A stretch of 64,000 nucleotides of DNA from Gordonia paraffinivorans NBRC 108238 (lineage in GTDB: Bacteria > Actinomycetota > Actinomycetes > Mycobacteriales > Mycobacteriaceae): positions 1 to 64,000 of the forward strand of contig NZ_BAOQ01000035.1 in assembly GCF_000344155.1 (NCBI RefSeq), in the 5' to 3' direction. The translations under genes and the position numbers were made by a program. Below the pieces are notes generated by a model. That model ran no database searches. It was not told the origin of the DNA and was given only the letters and a program-made list of their open reading frames with translations. Below are positions 24,805 to 33,215 of this stretch, in pieces; within the stretch, counting starts at the first letter, position 1, and every line of letters starts with the position of its first letter.

Positions 24805-25905
24805 TCAGCCGAGGGAGGCGAGGACCTTGAGGCGCTCGTGGGCCTCATGCATGATCGACTGGATCAGCTCGTCACAGCTCGGCAGGTCCTCGATCATGCC
24901 GACCACCTGGCCCGACGCGAGGACACCCGCGCGGGTGTCACCCTCGACGAGGCCGGCCTTCAACAGCATCGGGGTGTTGCCGGCCATGATGACCTGCTGC
25001 CAGGTGCGCTCGCCCGACTTCTTCATCGAGAGGCCGTCCTTGAGCATGCTGGTCCAACGCATCCCGGTCATCTGCTTGAACTCGTTGGCGTTACGGGCAG
25101 CTGCGAACAGTGCCTTGACCGAGTTGCCGCTCTCCAGGGCCTCGACGAGCGGTGTCCGCAGCACCCGGTGCGGCATACCGTCGACCTTCACCGACACCAC
25201 GGTGTCGTTGAGTCCGCGCTTGAGGTACTCCTGCTTCACCGAGTCGGGGACCGCCGAATCGGAGGTGAGCAGGAATCGGGTTCCCATCGCGACGCCCTGC
25301 GCGCCGTAGGCGAGCGCCGCGGCGAGGCCGCGACCGTCGAAGAAGCCGCCGGCAGCGACAACCGGCATGTCGATGTCCTTCTCCGCCAGGGCATCGAGGA
25401 CCGACGGCAGCAGCAGGGTGGTGGCGACCGGGCCGGTGTGGCCGCCGCCCTCGCCGCCCTGCACGATGACCGCGTCCGCGCCCCACGACGCGACCTTCAC
25501 CGCGTGCTTGGCCGCCCCGATCGACGGGATGACCACCACGCCGTGGTCCTTGAGCTTGGCGATCAGCTCCTGCTTGGGGGCCAGGGCGAACGACGCCACC
25601 TTGACGCCCTCGCGGATGAGCAGGTCGATCCGCTGCGGCGCGTCGGTCGCATCGGCGCGGATGTTGACGCCGAAGGGCTTGTCGGTCAGCGACTTCGTCT
25701 TGGCGATCGCCGCCTCGAGCTCCTCGTAGGTCATCGTCGCCGACGCCAGGATGCCGAGGCCGCCGGCGTTCGACGTGGCCGAGGTCAGCGACGGGCCCGA
25801 CACCCAGCCCATCCCGGTCTGGACGATCGGGTACTCGATGCCGACGAGCTCGGTGAACGGGGTGCGCAGCGACGCCGCGCGCGCCGGTGTCGGTTGAGCG
25901 CTCAT
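24805..25905 (-). CDS. ipdC: Flavin-dependent oxidoreductase IpdC (2-nitropropane dioxygenase-like)
   Basis: A 366-residue FMN TIM-barrel protein. RTPFTELVGIEYPIVQTGMGWVSGPSLTSATSNAGGLGILASA is the family N-terminus; VKVASWGADAVIVQGGEGGGHTG contains the FMN phosphate glycines, and PVVAAGGFFDGRGLAAALAYGAQGVAMGTRFL the second. Rv3553 (IpdC) works after ring opening in the CD-ring pathway, introducing or using a double bond in the COCHEA-CoA route. The ATG overlaps the ipdB stop by four bases. A frame extends upstream past 26400 but would overlie ipdB. Confidence 0.88.
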   Translation of the reverse strand: MSAQPTPARAASLRTPFTELVGIEYPIVQTGMGWVSGPSLTSATSNAGGLGILASATMTYEELEAAIAKTKSLTDKPFGVNIRADATDAPQRIDLLIREGVKVASFALAPKQELIAKLKDHGVVVIPSIGAAKHAVKVASWGADAVIVQGGEGGGHTGPVATTLLLPSVLDALAEKDIDMPVVAAGGFFDGRGLAAALAYGAQGVAMGTRFLLTSDSAVPDSVKQEYLKRGLNDTVVSVKVDGMPHRVLRTPLVEALESGNSVKALFAAARNANEFKQMTGMRWTSMLKDGLSMKKSGERTWQQVIMAGNTPMLLKAGLVEGDTRAGVLASGQVVGMIEDLPSCDELIQSIMHEAHERLKVLASLG

Positions 25906-26681
25906 TTCACTTCCCTGTTGCGGATTCCCTTGGGGTCGAGCACGTCCCGGATGAGCGAGAGTTCCTCGGCCGTCGGCTGACGGGTCTCCGGCGCGTCGGC
26001 CAGGCCGGCGACCTCGAACCCGGTGTTCTCGGCCACCTCCTCGGCGGTGACCCCCGGATGCAGCGACAGCGCCCGCATGGTGTGGTCGGGGCCGCCGAAG
26101 TCGAAGACGCCGAGGTTGGTGACGACGCGGTGGATGTTCAGGTCGTCGAAGGCCGGGTTGTCCGGGTCGACCTTGTCGTACCCGACACCCGACACGATGT
26201 CGACCGACTCCCCGAAGACTCGGGAGGAGTGGCGGCCGACCCAGTAGCTGGTGGCGTGGTTGATGGTGTTCCCGGGAGCGCCGCGGACGCCGAACATCTG
26301 ACGCGTCGGATGCTGCAGCGGCCCGAACGCCGAGAGGTTCTGGTTGCCGTGCCGGTCGATCTGATTGGCGCCCATGACCACATGGCGACGGCCCGACGCC
26401 ACGACGTCGAACACCTTGCGGAACGGCATCCACCCCTCGATGGCGCCGGTCTTGCCGATCGGCGGGGTGTCGGCGAGGATCAGCGCCTCGCCGTCGGTGA
26501 TCAGCAGATCGGGCTCGAAGGTCAGGCGAGCCAGTCGTGCGCCGAGCAGTGCGACCGGCGACATCGGCGACGCCATGATCTCCCCTGCGCCGCGGAAGAT
26601 CTCGGCGCAGGAGACCACGCAGTACTCGGCGCGGGTGGCGGCCTCGGTGGACTCGGGCGCCTGGGTTTCTGCGGTGCTCAC
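25902..26681 (-). CDS. ipdB: COCHEA-CoA hydrolase beta subunit
   Basis: A 259-residue protein of the class I CoA-transferase fold. EYCVVSCAEIFRGAGEIMASPMSPVALLGARLARLTFEPDLLITDGEALIL and MPFRKVFDVVASGRRHVVMGANQIDRHGNQNLSAFG match the beta-subunit family. With IpdA it hydrolyses the last steroid ring (ring C) rather than transferring CoA. GTG 26681 overlaps the ipdA stop and its own stop overlaps ipdC, so ipdA-ipdB-ipdC are translationally coupled. Confidence 0.9.
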   Translation of the reverse strand: MSTAETQAPESTEAATRAEYCVVSCAEIFRGAGEIMASPMSPVALLGARLARLTFEPDLLITDGEALILADTPPIGKTGAIEGWMPFRKVFDVVASGRRHVVMGANQIDRHGNQNLSAFGPLQHPTRQMFGVRGAPGNTINHATSYWVGRHSSRVFGESVDIVSGVGYDKVDPDNPAFDDLNIHRVVTNLGVFDFGGPDHTMRALSLHPGVTAEEVAENTGFEVAGLADAPETRQPTAEELSLIRDVLDPKGIRNREVK

Positions 26682-27571
26682 TGTCCGTCCTCCTTCTGGT
26701 CGTCCTGCCATGCGGCGACCTCGCGCTGATAGGTCTGCTCGTCGACCTCGAGGAACCTGCGCGAGAACGCCTTCCAGGCCTCGGGGTCCTTGGCCGACGC
26801 CACGTAGAACTGCTGGAACCTCTCGTCGCGCCCGTAGTCCCCGGCGAAGGTGAAGTGCGCCCCGTTCGGGGTGTGCACGACCCGGTCGACGTTCATGCGG
26901 TTGAGCAGGAGCCTTTGATGCGGAACGGATTTCACCAGGACCTCGGTCGATACGAGCTGATCGGTCTCGAGGTAACGACGCTCCGCGGCCGCGCAGTACA
27001 GATCGTCGAAGTACGGGTCGACCCCGGTGTAGGCGGCGTTGCCGTGGGCATCGGCCAGATCCAGGTGCACGAATGCGGCATCGAGTTTGAGCGCCGGCAT
27101 GGCGATGAGTGTCTGGGTCCGGCCGTCGGGGTCGGGGTAGGGGGACTCGACGGTCTTGAGTTCGCCCTCCCAGAACTTCAGGACGTCGGAGCCGAGTCCG
27201 GCGCGGATGGGCAGGAAGGGGAGCCGGGCGGCGGCGGCCTCCAGGCCGCACTTGACCATGCCCTCGTCCATCTCGCGCACCTCGATCTCGCCGTTGGTGC
27301 GAGCCTTGGAGAACCACGGGTCGTAGAACGGCGCCGAGTCCAACGACACGAAGCCGTAGTAGGCGCGGCGGACCTTGCCTGCGGCACAGAGCAATCCGAG
27401 ATCGGGTCCGCCGTAGGTCACCACGGTCAGATCCTTGACGTCGGATCGGGCGAGAGCGCGCACGAGCGCCATCGGCTTGCGGCGGGAACCCCAGCCGCCG
27501 ATGCCGATCGTCATCCCGTCGCGGAGTTCACCGATGACGTCGTCGAGGGTGCTGGTCTTGTCGGTCGGCAT
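26678..27571 (-). CDS. ipdA: COCHEA-CoA hydrolase alpha subunit
   Basis: A 297-residue class I CoA-transferase-fold protein. DKTSTLDDVIGELRDGMTIGIGGWGSRRKPMALVRAL is the GxGG CoA-binding region. IEVREMDEGMVKCGLEAAAARLPFLPIRAGLGSD carries the conserved acidic residues of the family, and AFVHLDLADAHGNAAYTG the following strand. It forms a heterodimer with IpdB (Rv3551/Rv3552 equivalent). The start ATG is one base from the echA20 stop. Confidence 0.9.
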   Translation of the reverse strand: MPTDKTSTLDDVIGELRDGMTIGIGGWGSRRKPMALVRALARSDVKDLTVVTYGGPDLGLLCAAGKVRRAYYGFVSLDSAPFYDPWFSKARTNGEIEVREMDEGMVKCGLEAAAARLPFLPIRAGLGSDVLKFWEGELKTVESPYPDPDGRTQTLIAMPALKLDAAFVHLDLADAHGNAAYTGVDPYFDDLYCAAAERRYLETDQLVSTEVLVKSVPHQRLLLNRMNVDRVVHTPNGAHFTFAGDYGRDERFQQFYVASAKDPEAWKAFSRRFLEVDEQTYQREVAAWQDDQKEDGQ

Positions 27572-27572
27572 G

Positions 27573-28373
27573 TCAGGCGTGTCCTCCGTTGGTCGAGGCT
27601 GTCGATCCGGACTTGGCTTCGGCCAGCGGCTTCCCGGTGGCGACGAAGGCGTCGCGGTGCTCGTCGGCGACGCCGGCGAGGTTGAGCTCGAAGGTGTAGC
27701 CCTGCTCGAGGCGGTAGCTGGCCTTCACGTCGACCGGGTCGATGTTGTTGATGGCCTCCTTGGCCGCGCGGATGACGCGGGTGTCCTTGGCGGCGATCTC
27801 GCCGGCGACCTCCATCGCGGCGTCGAGCAACTGCTCGCGCGGGACGACGCGGTAGACGGAGCCGAAATGCTCGAGCTGCTGGGCGGTGACGTTCTTCGCG
27901 GTGAAGTACAGGGTCCGCATCAGGTGCTGCGGGACCAGGCGCGCGAGATGCGTTGCGGCGCCGAGGGCTCCGCGATCGACCTCGGGCAGGCCGAACACCG
28001 CGTCGTCGGAGGCGACGATGACGTCGGCGTTGCCGACCAGGCCGACGCCGCCGCCGACGCAGAACCCGTTGACCGCGACGACCACCGGGACCGCGCAGTC
28101 GTAGACGGCGGCGAACGCCGCGGCGCACCCGCGGTTGGCGCCGATGAGGGCGTCGTATCCCTCGGTGGCCTGCATCTCCTTGATGTCGACCCCGGCGTTG
28201 AAGCCGCGGCCCTCGGCGCGCAGGACGACGACGTGGGTCGCCGGGTCGTTGCCGGCGTCGGTGATCGCGTCGGCGAGTTCGAACCATGCGGCCGACGGCA
28301 GGGCGTTGACCGGCGGATAGTCGACCGTGACGGTGACGATGCCGGTTTCGGTACGTGTCGTGGTGATCGGCAC
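27573..28373 (-). CDS. echA20: Crotonase-type ring-D hydrolase EchA20
   Basis: A 266-residue crotonase-fold enzyme. FNAGVDIKEMQATEGYDAL, AVNGFCVGGGVGLVGNADVIVASDDAVFGLPEVDRGALGA (oxyanion holes) and TAQQLEHFGSVYRVVPREQLL are typical. EchA20 (Rv3550) hydrolyses the D ring of the unsaturated HIP-CoA intermediate. The GTG at 28373 has GAGAGGAG upstream; a frame is open to 28883 but overlies the KstR2 box and the divergent gene. First gene of echA20-ipdA-ipdB-ipdC. Confidence 0.9.
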   Translation of the reverse strand: MPITTTRTETGIVTVTVDYPPVNALPSAAWFELADAITDAGNDPATHVVVLRAEGRGFNAGVDIKEMQATEGYDALIGANRGCAAAFAAVYDCAVPVVVAVNGFCVGGGVGLVGNADVIVASDDAVFGLPEVDRGALGAATHLARLVPQHLMRTLYFTAKNVTAQQLEHFGSVYRVVPREQLLDAAMEVAGEIAAKDTRVIRAAKEAINNIDPVDVKASYRLEQGYTFELNLAGVADEHRDAFVATGKPLAEAKSGSTASTNGGHA

Positions 28374-28430
28374 GCGTGCTCCTCTCGTCGCTGCTTGGGG
28401 CAACCACGGCGGCTGCACAAGCACTGACCA

Positions 28431-28444
28431 AGCAAGTGCTTGGT
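28431..28444. promoter_or_regulatory. KstR2 operator between echA20 and the SDR gene
   Basis: AGCAAGTGCTTGGT matches all fixed positions of AnCAAGnnCTTGnT and lies within a longer palindrome ACCAAGCA-AG-TGCTTGGT. It precedes the SDR -10 (TAGGGT, 28452-28457) by seven bases and the echA20 start by 58, so it can control both directions. Confidence 0.9.
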
Positions 28445-28464
28445 TGTTTGGTAGGGTAGCACCC

Positions 28465-29253
28465 ATGCAGACGCAGTCACAGGTCGAGTTGGGCCTGGCC
28501 GGGAAGGTCGTGCTGGTCACCGGGGGTGCGCGCGGTGTCGGCGCCGGGATCACCCGGGTGCTGGCGTCGGCGGGTGCCGTGCCGGTCATCTGCGGCCGCA
28601 ATCCCGACAGCCTCGCCGAGGACCTCCGCGACGTCGCCTTCGTCTCGTGCGACGTGCGCGACGCCGGCGCCGTCGAGGCGATGATCGCCGAGATCGTCGA
28701 CCGCAACGGGAGGATCGACGGCGTGGTGAACAACGCCGGCGGTTCGCCGTTCGCGCTGGCGGCCGACGCCTCGGTGCGGTTCGCGAGCAAGATCGTCGAC
28801 CTCAACCTGCTGGCGCCGCTGGCCGTGGCCAAGGCGGCCAACGCGGTCATGCAGGAGCAGGCCGACGGCGGGGCGATCGTCAACGTCTCGAGCGTCAGCG
28901 GCCACCGGCCCTCGCCTGGGACGTCGGCCTACGGCGCGGCGAAGGCGGGCCTGGACAACCTGATGACCTCGCTGGCCGTCGAGTGGGCGCCCAAGGTGCG
29001 GGTCAACTCGGTGGTCGCCGGTCCGGTCCTCACCGAACAGTCGCACCTGCACTACGGCGACGACGAGGGGGTGGCGGCGGTCGGCGCCACCATCCCGATG
29101 GGCCGGCTCGCGACGCCCGCCGACGTCGGCAACGCCGTCGCCTTTCTGTTGTCGCCGCTGGCCGGATACATCAGCGGGTCGACGCTGACCGTCCACGGGG
29201 GCGGGGAGAAGCCCGCATTTCTCGACGCCGCGACGGCGGGCAACTCCGTCTAG
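28465..29253 (+). CDS. SDR oxidoreductase (Rv3549c-type)
   Basis: A 262-residue short-chain dehydrogenase. GKVVLVTGGARGVGAGITRVLASAGAVPVICGR is the nucleotide site, IDGVVNNAGGSPF the NNAG motif, IVNVSSVSGHRPSPGTSAYGAAKAGLDNL the catalytic Ser, Tyr and Lys. It is divergent from echA20 under a KstR2 box, as in M. tuberculosis. It probably oxidises or reduces a hydroxyl of a CD-ring CoA intermediate, but the step is not assigned. ATG 28465 is eight bases after the -10, indicating a leaderless start. Confidence 0.85.
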   Translation: MQTQSQVELGLAGKVVLVTGGARGVGAGITRVLASAGAVPVICGRNPDSLAEDLRDVAFVSCDVRDAGAVEAMIAEIVDRNGRIDGVVNNAGGSPFALAADASVRFASKIVDLNLLAPLAVAKAANAVMQEQADGGAIVNVSSVSGHRPSPGTSAYGAAKAGLDNLMTSLAVEWAPKVRVNSVVAGPVLTEQSHLHYGDDEGVAAVGATIPMGRLATPADVGNAVAFLLSPLAGYISGSTLTVHGGGEKPAFLDAATAGNSV

Positions 29254-29299
29254 ACGTCCGGCGAGCCACCGATTCTTCGCAGTTCAGAAAGGAAACACC

Positions 29300-30196
29300 T
29301 TGAGTAGCAAGTCGAATGAGGGTCGAGTGGCCATCGTGACCGGTGCCGGGCAGGGGATCGGCCGCGCGCACGCGCTCGCCTTCGCCGCCGACGGCGCCAA
29401 GGTCGTCGTCAACGACTACGCCCAGGACCTGGCCGATCAGGTCGTCGACGAGATCCGCGCCGCCGGCGGGGAGGCCGTCGCGCAGGTCGGCGACGTCGCC
29501 GAGTGGGCGAACGGCGAGGCGATGGTGACCGCCGCCCTCGACAACTTCGGTCGCCTCGACATCCTGGTCAACAACGCCGGCTTCGTCCGGGACCGGATGC
29601 TGGTGTCGCTGTCGGAGGACGAGTGGGACGCCGTCGTCCGTGTGCACCTGAAGGGGCACTTCGTCGGGTTGCGTCACGCCGCGGCGTACTGGCGGGCCGA
29701 GGCCAAGGCGGGCCGCACCCCGGTCGCCCGGATCGTCAACACGAGCTCGGGCGCCGGTCTCTACGGTTCGATCGGCCAGGGCAACTACGTCGCCGCGAAG
29801 GCGGGCATCGCCGCACTCACCGTGCAGGCGGCCGCCGAACTCGGTTCCTACGGCGTCACCGTCAACGCGATCGCGCCGGCGGCGCGCACCCAGATGACCC
29901 TGGGCGCCGGCGAGGCGATGGCCGCCCAGATGGCGCCGCCCGCCGACGGGTCGTTCGACGTGATGGACCCGGCCAACGTCTCGCCGCTCGTCGTCTGGCT
30001 CGGTTCGCCGGAGGCGGGCTCGGTTACCGGCCGGGTCTTCGAGATCGAGGGCGGCAAGATCTCGGTCACCGACGGCTGGCAGCGAAGTGTCGAGCGGGAC
30101 AAGGGCGCTCGGTGGGAGGTCGCCGAACTCGGTCCGGTGGTCGAGGAGATCGTGGCCAAGGCGCCGGTCCCGATGCCGGTCTACGGCGCCCGGTGA
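29300..30196 (+). CDS. SDR oxidoreductase (Rv3548c-type)
   Basis: A 298-residue short-chain dehydrogenase, longer than classical SDRs. GRVAIVTGAGQGIGRAHALAFAADGAKVVVNDY is the NAD-binding part, LDILVNNAGFVRDRMLVSLSEDEWDAVVRVHLKGHF and VNTSSGAGLYGSIGQGNYVAAKAGIAALT the catalytic part. The extra C-terminus (about 250-298) and the RVHLKGHF signature relate it to the hydroxyacyl-CoA dehydrogenase (MFE-2 type) branch, like hsd4A further along. It starts with TTG after AAAGGAAA. Same operon as the preceding SDR. Confidence 0.85.
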   Translation: MSSKSNEGRVAIVTGAGQGIGRAHALAFAADGAKVVVNDYAQDLADQVVDEIRAAGGEAVAQVGDVAEWANGEAMVTAALDNFGRLDILVNNAGFVRDRMLVSLSEDEWDAVVRVHLKGHFVGLRHAAAYWRAEAKAGRTPVARIVNTSSGAGLYGSIGQGNYVAAKAGIAALTVQAAAELGSYGVTVNAIAPAARTQMTLGAGEAMAAQMAPPADGSFDVMDPANVSPLVVWLGSPEAGSVTGRVFEIEGGKISVTDGWQRSVERDKGARWEVAELGPVVEEIVAKAPVPMPVYGAR

Positions 30197-30206
30197 CCGG
30201 TCCGCG

Positions 30207-30581
30207 GTGACCGCTTCACGGCGAGACGAGGAACTCCTGGCGGCGGCCAGGGCGTACGTCGACGCCCTGGTCAGCCACGATCCCTCCGGGGTGTCGCTGC
30301 ATCCGGACTGCACGCGCGTCGAGTTCGGCCTGAAGACCGGTCGCAACGGGCCGCACATCGCGCGCAGCCTCGCACGCGGACCGCAATTCCGTGTGATCCA
30401 CCGGATCTCGGACTTCACGGCCACCGTCGACGGCCACACCGTCTCCACGCGGTACGTCGTGCACGTGCGGCCGAAGGCCCTGAAACTCGGCGCGGAGGTG
30501 TCGGAGACCTTCGTCGTCGACGACGAGAACCGGATCCGCGCGATCGTCGCCCGGTTCGGCCTGCCGCGCCGACAGCACTAG
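30207..30581 (+). CDS. NTF2-like/unknown small protein in the KstR2 operon
   Basis: A 124-residue protein starting at GTG 30207, ten bases after the previous stop. DEELLAAARAYVDALVSHDPSGVSLHPDCTRVEFG, HIARSLARGPQFRVIHRISDFTATVDGHTVSTRYVVHVRP and ETFVVDDENRIRAIVARF give an alpha+beta pattern like the SnoaL/NTF2 cone fold. Many such proteins are isomerases or hydratases of small steroids. No catalytic residues could be assigned. It ends the SDR operon and is followed by a terminator. Confidence 0.6.
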   Translation: MTASRRDEELLAAARAYVDALVSHDPSGVSLHPDCTRVEFGLKTGRNGPHIARSLARGPQFRVIHRISDFTATVDGHTVSTRYVVHVRPKALKLGAEVSETFVVDDENRIRAIVARFGLPRRQH

Positions 30582-30606
30582 CCGCACAAGCCGCGCGGAA
30601 ACGAAT

Positions 30607-30636
30607 ACGTCCACCACCCCGAGGGGCGGTGGACGT
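30607..30636. terminator. Bidirectional terminator
   Basis: ACGTCCACC (30607-30615) pairs with GGTGGACGT (30628-30636), and inside CCCC (30617-30620) pairs with GGGG (30623-30626) across GA. It separates the convergent SDR operon and GNAT gene. Confidence 0.85.
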
Positions 30637-30653
30637 CTTCGTCGGACGGGGCG

Positions 30654-31310
30654 TCAGGCCGACGGGGCGCGCACGACCAGGTGCACGCCGGGGAAGTATC
30701 CGGCCATCTCCGACCGCGACTTCCGCAGGGCCGCAATGCCGTAACCGCGCTTGCGATGCTCCGGGTGGATCCAGATGCGCAGGTCGACCTCGCCGTCCTT
30801 GAGCTCGCCGAACACCAGGCCGACCTTGGAATCGCCGTCGGTGGCCACGAGCCACACGGCCTCTTCGGCATCGACGCGGTCGGTGGCCGCCTTGATCTCG
30901 GCGGTGACGTCGCCGGCCGGCGCGCCCGAACCGTCGCCGGCGGTGCCGATGTCCTCGGTCCGCAGCGCGAACAGCTCGGCGTCGGCCTCCGGGTCGAACG
31001 GACGCAGCTCGAGGGTGTCGCCGCTGCTGGCCGGACGCTGCGCCAGGGTGAAGGTGATCTCGTTGTTGAGATCGTCGAGCTCGGCCTGGTTCTTGCGGCG
31101 CTCGTCCTTGGTCAGCTGCTTGAGCTTCATGTCGAGGATCGCCTCGGCGCCGAGCTGGGACTTGCCGAGCAGATCGGCGATCGCGGAGACGGCCTCCGCG
31201 TGGTTCTCCGCGTCGACGATGGCGTCGAGGACCTCGTGTCGACGCTCCAGGGCGGTGAGCAGGGCGTCGGCGATGTCGCGGCGGGTGGTGGCCAGGTCGA
31301 GATCAGTCAT
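30654..31310 (-). CDS. GNAT acetyltransferase with gyrase-A-like N-terminal segment
   Basis: A 218-residue protein with two parts. Residues about 45-85 (LLGKSQLGAEAILDMKLKQLTKDERRKNQAELDDLN) strongly resemble the DNA gyrase A / topoisomerase IV segment that packs at the coiled-coil tower (AILDMRLxxLTxLERxK). Residues about 98-215 form a GNAT domain: LELRPFDPEADAELFALRT, KVGLVFGELKDGEVDLRIWIHPEHRKRGYGIAALR (acetyl-CoA loop RxxGxG). No gyrase catalytic domain is present. Its substrate is unknown. It lies opposite fadD8 across a KstR box, so it may be controlled with steroid genes. Confidence 0.8.
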   Translation of the reverse strand: MTDLDLATTRRDIADALLTALERRHEVLDAIVDAENHAEAVSAIADLLGKSQLGAEAILDMKLKQLTKDERRKNQAELDDLNNEITFTLAQRPASSGDTLELRPFDPEADAELFALRTEDIGTAGDGSGAPAGDVTAEIKAATDRVDAEEAVWLVATDGDSKVGLVFGELKDGEVDLRIWIHPEHRKRGYGIAALRKSRSEMAGYFPGVHLVVRAPSA

Positions 31311-31374
31311 GGACCGATCCTAGGTCAACTCAGGTCCCGGCGGGTATCGGTCGGCGCGCCGGAAGCGGCGGACT

Positions 31375-31388
31375 TAGAACAAGTTCTA
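31375..31388. promoter_or_regulatory. KstR operator 1 at fadD8
   Basis: TAGAACAAGTTCTA is a perfect palindrome fitting the KstR pattern TnnAACnnGTTnnA at all eight fixed positions. It lies between the GNAT gene and fadD8, 67-80 bases before fadD8. Confidence 0.9.
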
Positions 31389-31430
31389 TGGATCAGAACC
31401 GCAATTTTCGTGGGAGTTCTTTCCTGGATC

Positions 31431-31444
31431 TGTAACACGTCCTA
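31431..31444. promoter_or_regulatory. KstR-like operator 2 overlapping the fadD8 -10
   Basis: TGTAACACGTCCTA agrees with seven of eight fixed positions of TnnAACnnGTTnnA. Its last base begins the -10 TAGTCT (31444-31449), which is six bases before the fadD8 ATG, so the fadD8 message is probably leaderless and blocked by KstR. Confidence 0.6.
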
Positions 31445-31454
31445 GTCTTGGGGC

Positions 31455-33101
31455 ATGACGAACGAGGGAACGACGACCGCACCGACCGACTTCGATCACC
31501 TCCGCGGCGGGACGCACATGGGCGACCTGATGGTCGCCGCGCTCAAGCGTCACGCCAAGCGCACGGTGTTGTCACTCGGGGAGACCGAGATGACGGGCGG
31601 GGAGATGGCGGACGCGATCAGCCGGTACATCCAGGCCTTCGAGAGCGTCGGCGCCGGGACCGGCACCGCGGTGGGGCTGCTGTCGCTGAACCGTCCCGAG
31701 GTGTTGTTCGTCATCGGCGCCGGGCAGACGCAGGGCTGGCGCCGCACCGCGCTGCACCCGCTCGGCTCGCTCGACGACCACGCCTACGTCCTCAACGACG
31801 CCGGGGTCTCGACGCTCGTCATCGACCCGGTCCCGATGTTCGTCGAACGTGCCGCCGCCCTGTTGGACCGGGTCCCCGGCCTCAAGCAGATCCTCACGCT
31901 CGGCCCGGTGCCCGAACAACTCGCCGCCCATGGTCGCGACATCATCGCCGAGGCGGACAACTTCGAGCCGAAACCGCTTGTCGCCGCGCATCTCCCGCCG
32001 GATCACGTCGTGTCGATCACCTACACCGGCGGCACCACCGGCAAGCCCAAGGGCGTGATCGGCACAGCTCGCGCGATGGCGACGATGACGCAGATCCAGC
32101 TCGCCGAGTGGGAGTGGCCGGAGCATCCGCGGTTCCTGCTCTGCACCCCGTTGTCGCATGCGGGCGCCGCGTTCTTCATCCCGACCCTGATGAAGGGCGG
32201 GTCGATGGTCGTGCTCTCGAAGTTCGACCCCGCCGAGGTGCTGCGCATCATCGAAGAGCAGAAGATCACGGCGACGATGCTCGTGCCGTCGATGCTCTAC
32301 GCGCTGCTCGATCATCCCGACTCGCGGACCCGCGACCTGTCGTCGCTGGAGACCGTGTATTACGGTGCGTCCCCGATCAATCCGGTCCGCCTCGCCGAGG
32401 CCATCGAGCGATTCGGCCCGATCTTCGCCCAGTACTACGGCCAGTCCGAGGCCCCCATGGTCATCAGCTACCTCGCCAAGGACGACCACCCGGGTCCGGG
32501 CGAGGACCAGCGCCGGCTCTCCAGTTGCGGCAGGCCGTCGGCGTTCCTGCGCACCGCGCTGCTCGGTCCCGACGACAAGCCGGTCCCGCAGGGTGAGCCG
32601 GGCGAGATCTGCGTCGCCGGGCCACTTCTCGCCGGCGGTTACCTCGGCCTGCCGGAACAGACCGCCGAGACCTTCCGCGACGGCTGGTTGCGCACCGGCG
32701 ACGTCGCGCGCGAGGACGAGGACGGCTTCTGGTACATCGTCGACCGCACCAAGGACATGATCGTCACCGGTGGCTTCAACGTGTTCCCGCGCGAGGTCGA
32801 GGACGTCGTCGCCGAACATCCCGCCGTCGGCCAGGTCGGCGTCATCGGCGTGCCCGACGAGAAGTGGGGCGAGGCGGTCACCGCGGTGGTGGTGCTGCGC
32901 CCAGACGTCGACGCCGACGACGCGGCCAAGGAGCGGATCACCGCGGAGATCCAGCAGGCCGTCAAGGACCGCAAGGGCGCGGTGCAGTCGCCCAAGCGGG
33001 TCATATTCGCCGAGTCGTTGCCACTCACCGCACTCGGCAAGCCGGACAAGAAGGCGTTGCGCGCCCAGTACTGGGCCGGTTCCGAGCGCGGGGTCGGTTA
33101 G
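31455..33101 (+). CDS. fadD8: Acyl-CoA synthetase FadD8-like
   Basis: A 548-residue ANL acyl-CoA synthetase. The N-terminus THMGDLMVAALKRHAKRTVL and the stretches GAGTGTAVGLLSLNRPEVL, GQTQGWRRTALHPLGSLDDHAYVLNDAG resemble mycobacterial FadD8 closely. [17 protein letters not shown] is the P-loop, FAQYYGQSEAPMV the adenine motif, GWLRTGDVAREDEDGFWYIVDRTKDMIVTGGFNVFPREVEDV the hinge and LTALGKPDKKALR the catalytic Lys. Its substrate is not established; the KstR boxes suggest a sterol or side-chain acid. Confidence 0.8.
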   Translation: MTNEGTTTAPTDFDHLRGGTHMGDLMVAALKRHAKRTVLSLGETEMTGGEMADAISRYIQAFESVGAGTGTAVGLLSLNRPEVLFVIGAGQTQGWRRTALHPLGSLDDHAYVLNDAGVSTLVIDPVPMFVERAAALLDRVPGLKQILTLGPVPEQLAAHGRDIIAEADNFEPKPLVAAHLPPDHVVSITYTGGTTGKPKGVIGTARAMATMTQIQLAEWEWPEHPRFLLCTPLSHAGAAFFIPTLMKGGSMVVLSKFDPAEVLRIIEEQKITATMLVPSMLYALLDHPDSRTRDLSSLETVYYGASPINPVRLAEAIERFGPIFAQYYGQSEAPMVISYLAKDDHPGPGEDQRRLSSCGRPSAFLRTALLGPDDKPVPQGEPGEICVAGPLLAGGYLGLPEQTAETFRDGWLRTGDVAREDEDGFWYIVDRTKDMIVTGGFNVFPREVEDVVAEHPAVGQVGVIGVPDEKWGEAVTAVVVLRPDVDADDAAKERITAEIQQAVKDRKGAVQSPKRVIFAESLPLTALGKPDKKALRAQYWAGSERGVG

Positions 33102-33122
33102 GGGTCGAGTCCTCGCTCACGA

Positions 33123-33165
33123 CTTCCGTTCCCGCTCACGCATATCGGGTGAGCGGGAACGGAAG
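33123..33165. terminator. Bidirectional terminator
   Basis: CTTCCGTTCCCGCTCAC (33123-33139) and GTGAGCGGGAACGGAAG (33149-33165) pair perfectly around a 9-base loop, with a partial third copy GTGAGCGGAAC at 33168-33178. It lies between convergent fadD8 and the VWA gene. Confidence 0.9.
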
Positions 33166-33215
33166 CGGTGAGCGGAACCGGCCGGTTGCTCGGGTCGGCG
33201 TCGGACCGGTCGGTC

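Noticed and set aside
33123..33165. Perfect inverted repeat considered as a mobile-element end
   Set aside because: A single copy lying between convergent genes is better explained as a bidirectional terminator; no transposase or target duplication.
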